Shown here one piece after another: positions 32,576 through 32,673 of a stretch of DNA of 32,673 bases; position 1 is the stretch's first letter, and the number at the start of each line of letters is the position of its first letter. The DNA comes from Staphylococcus ureilyticus (GTDB lineage Bacteria > Bacillota > Bacilli > Staphylococcales > Staphylococcaceae): the NCBI RefSeq assembly GCF_002902235.1, contig NZ_PPRL01000122.1:1-32673 (forward strand). The letters run 5' to 3'. The position numbers and the translations under genes were made by a program. The notes below the pieces were generated by a model. That model searched no databases. It worked only from the letters and a program-made list of their open reading frames with translations, and had not been told where the DNA came from.

Positions 32576-32673
32576 GGTTCTGTTGCAAAGTTGAATTTAT
32601 AGTATAATTTTAACAAAAAGGAGTCTTCTGTATGAACTATTTCAGATATAAACAATTTAACAAGGATGTTATC
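32576..32673 (+). mobile_element. Third IS431/IS257, start only (window edge)
   Basis: GGTTCTGTTGCAAAGTTGAA at 32576, the inner region and RBS AAAAAGGAG as in the complete copy, orientation opposite to the copies at 2139 and 5902. Runs off the window. The left flank AACGGAAC is not seen next to the other copies. Confidence 0.95.
32632..32673 (+). CDS. tnp: IS431 transposase, first 14 codons
   Basis: ATG at 32632 after AAGGAGTCTTCTGT; reads MNYFRYKQFNKDVI, the common start of IS431 transposase (the copy at 5960 has D as residue 3). Incomplete because the window ends. Confidence 0.95.
   Translation, partial: MNYFRYKQFNKDVI

Overview
The window looks like the chromosome of a Staphylococcus species, most likely a coagulase-negative one. 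Reasons: AT-rich DNA, AGGAGG-type ribosome binding sites, three IS431/IS257 (IS6 family) copies, an LPXAG-anchored SasF-type surface protein next to a CHAP amidase and a YhgE/Pip protein (an order I recall from staphylococci), and an aldehyde dehydrogenase clearly related to, but diverged from, S. aureus AldA. I cannot fix the species from sequence alone.

Layout. (1) 1-2138: an aldehyde dehydrogenase gene and the 3' end of a nitroreductase gene cut by an insertion sequence. (2) 2139-6690: a foreign block between an IS431 remnant and a complete IS431. It holds a DEDDh exonuclease-BRCT gene with a small partner, a non-coding-rich control region, small peptides, a small basic DNA-binding-like protein and the first ~75 residues of an archaeo-eukaryotic-type primase. 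It reads as a piece of plasmid or other replicon brought in by IS431. (3) 6691-11280: an operon on the minus strand (rpiR-type regulator, PTS IIB, IIC, IIA, small membrane protein, MupG/DUF871 glycosidase) for uptake and cleavage of a phospho-sugar, probably of cell-wall origin. A decayed IS3-family end lies just downstream. (4) 11584-15320: a sirtuin, an MscS-type channel and an ABC-F ATPase preceded by a leader peptide and an attenuator-like hairpin. (5) 15499-19642: a membrane acyltransferase, then a glycosyltransferase with a C-terminal DUF5776-like repeat pair and a second acyltransferase, a likely surface-glycopolymer modification cluster. (6) 19949-21210: an IS150-group IS3 element with a programmed frameshift site and an RBS-masking hairpin. 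(7) 21313-32466: secreted and surface proteins: a poly-gamma-glutamate hydrolase on a long Thr/Lys/Pro stalk, a trypsin-like protease broken by one in-frame stop, a YhgE/Pip membrane protein, a two-domain cell-wall hydrolase and SasF. (8) 32576-end: the start of a third IS431 in the opposite orientation.

The most unusual part is 4452-4945. A 50-codon hydrophobic peptide ORF follows an extended -10 promoter. Its 5' leader is complementary, in two blocks of 9 and 10 bp, to a downstream hairpin loop. A second copy of its RBS region and of an internal segment lies about 0.4 kb downstream, just before a strong terminator that reads on the opposite strand. This resembles the RNA architecture of Fst/par type I toxin-antitoxin loci, but the peptide does not look like Fst. 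It could be a new toxin-antitoxin family or an antisense-RNA copy-control region of the lost plasmid. No search or folding program was run; all calls come from reading the sequence.
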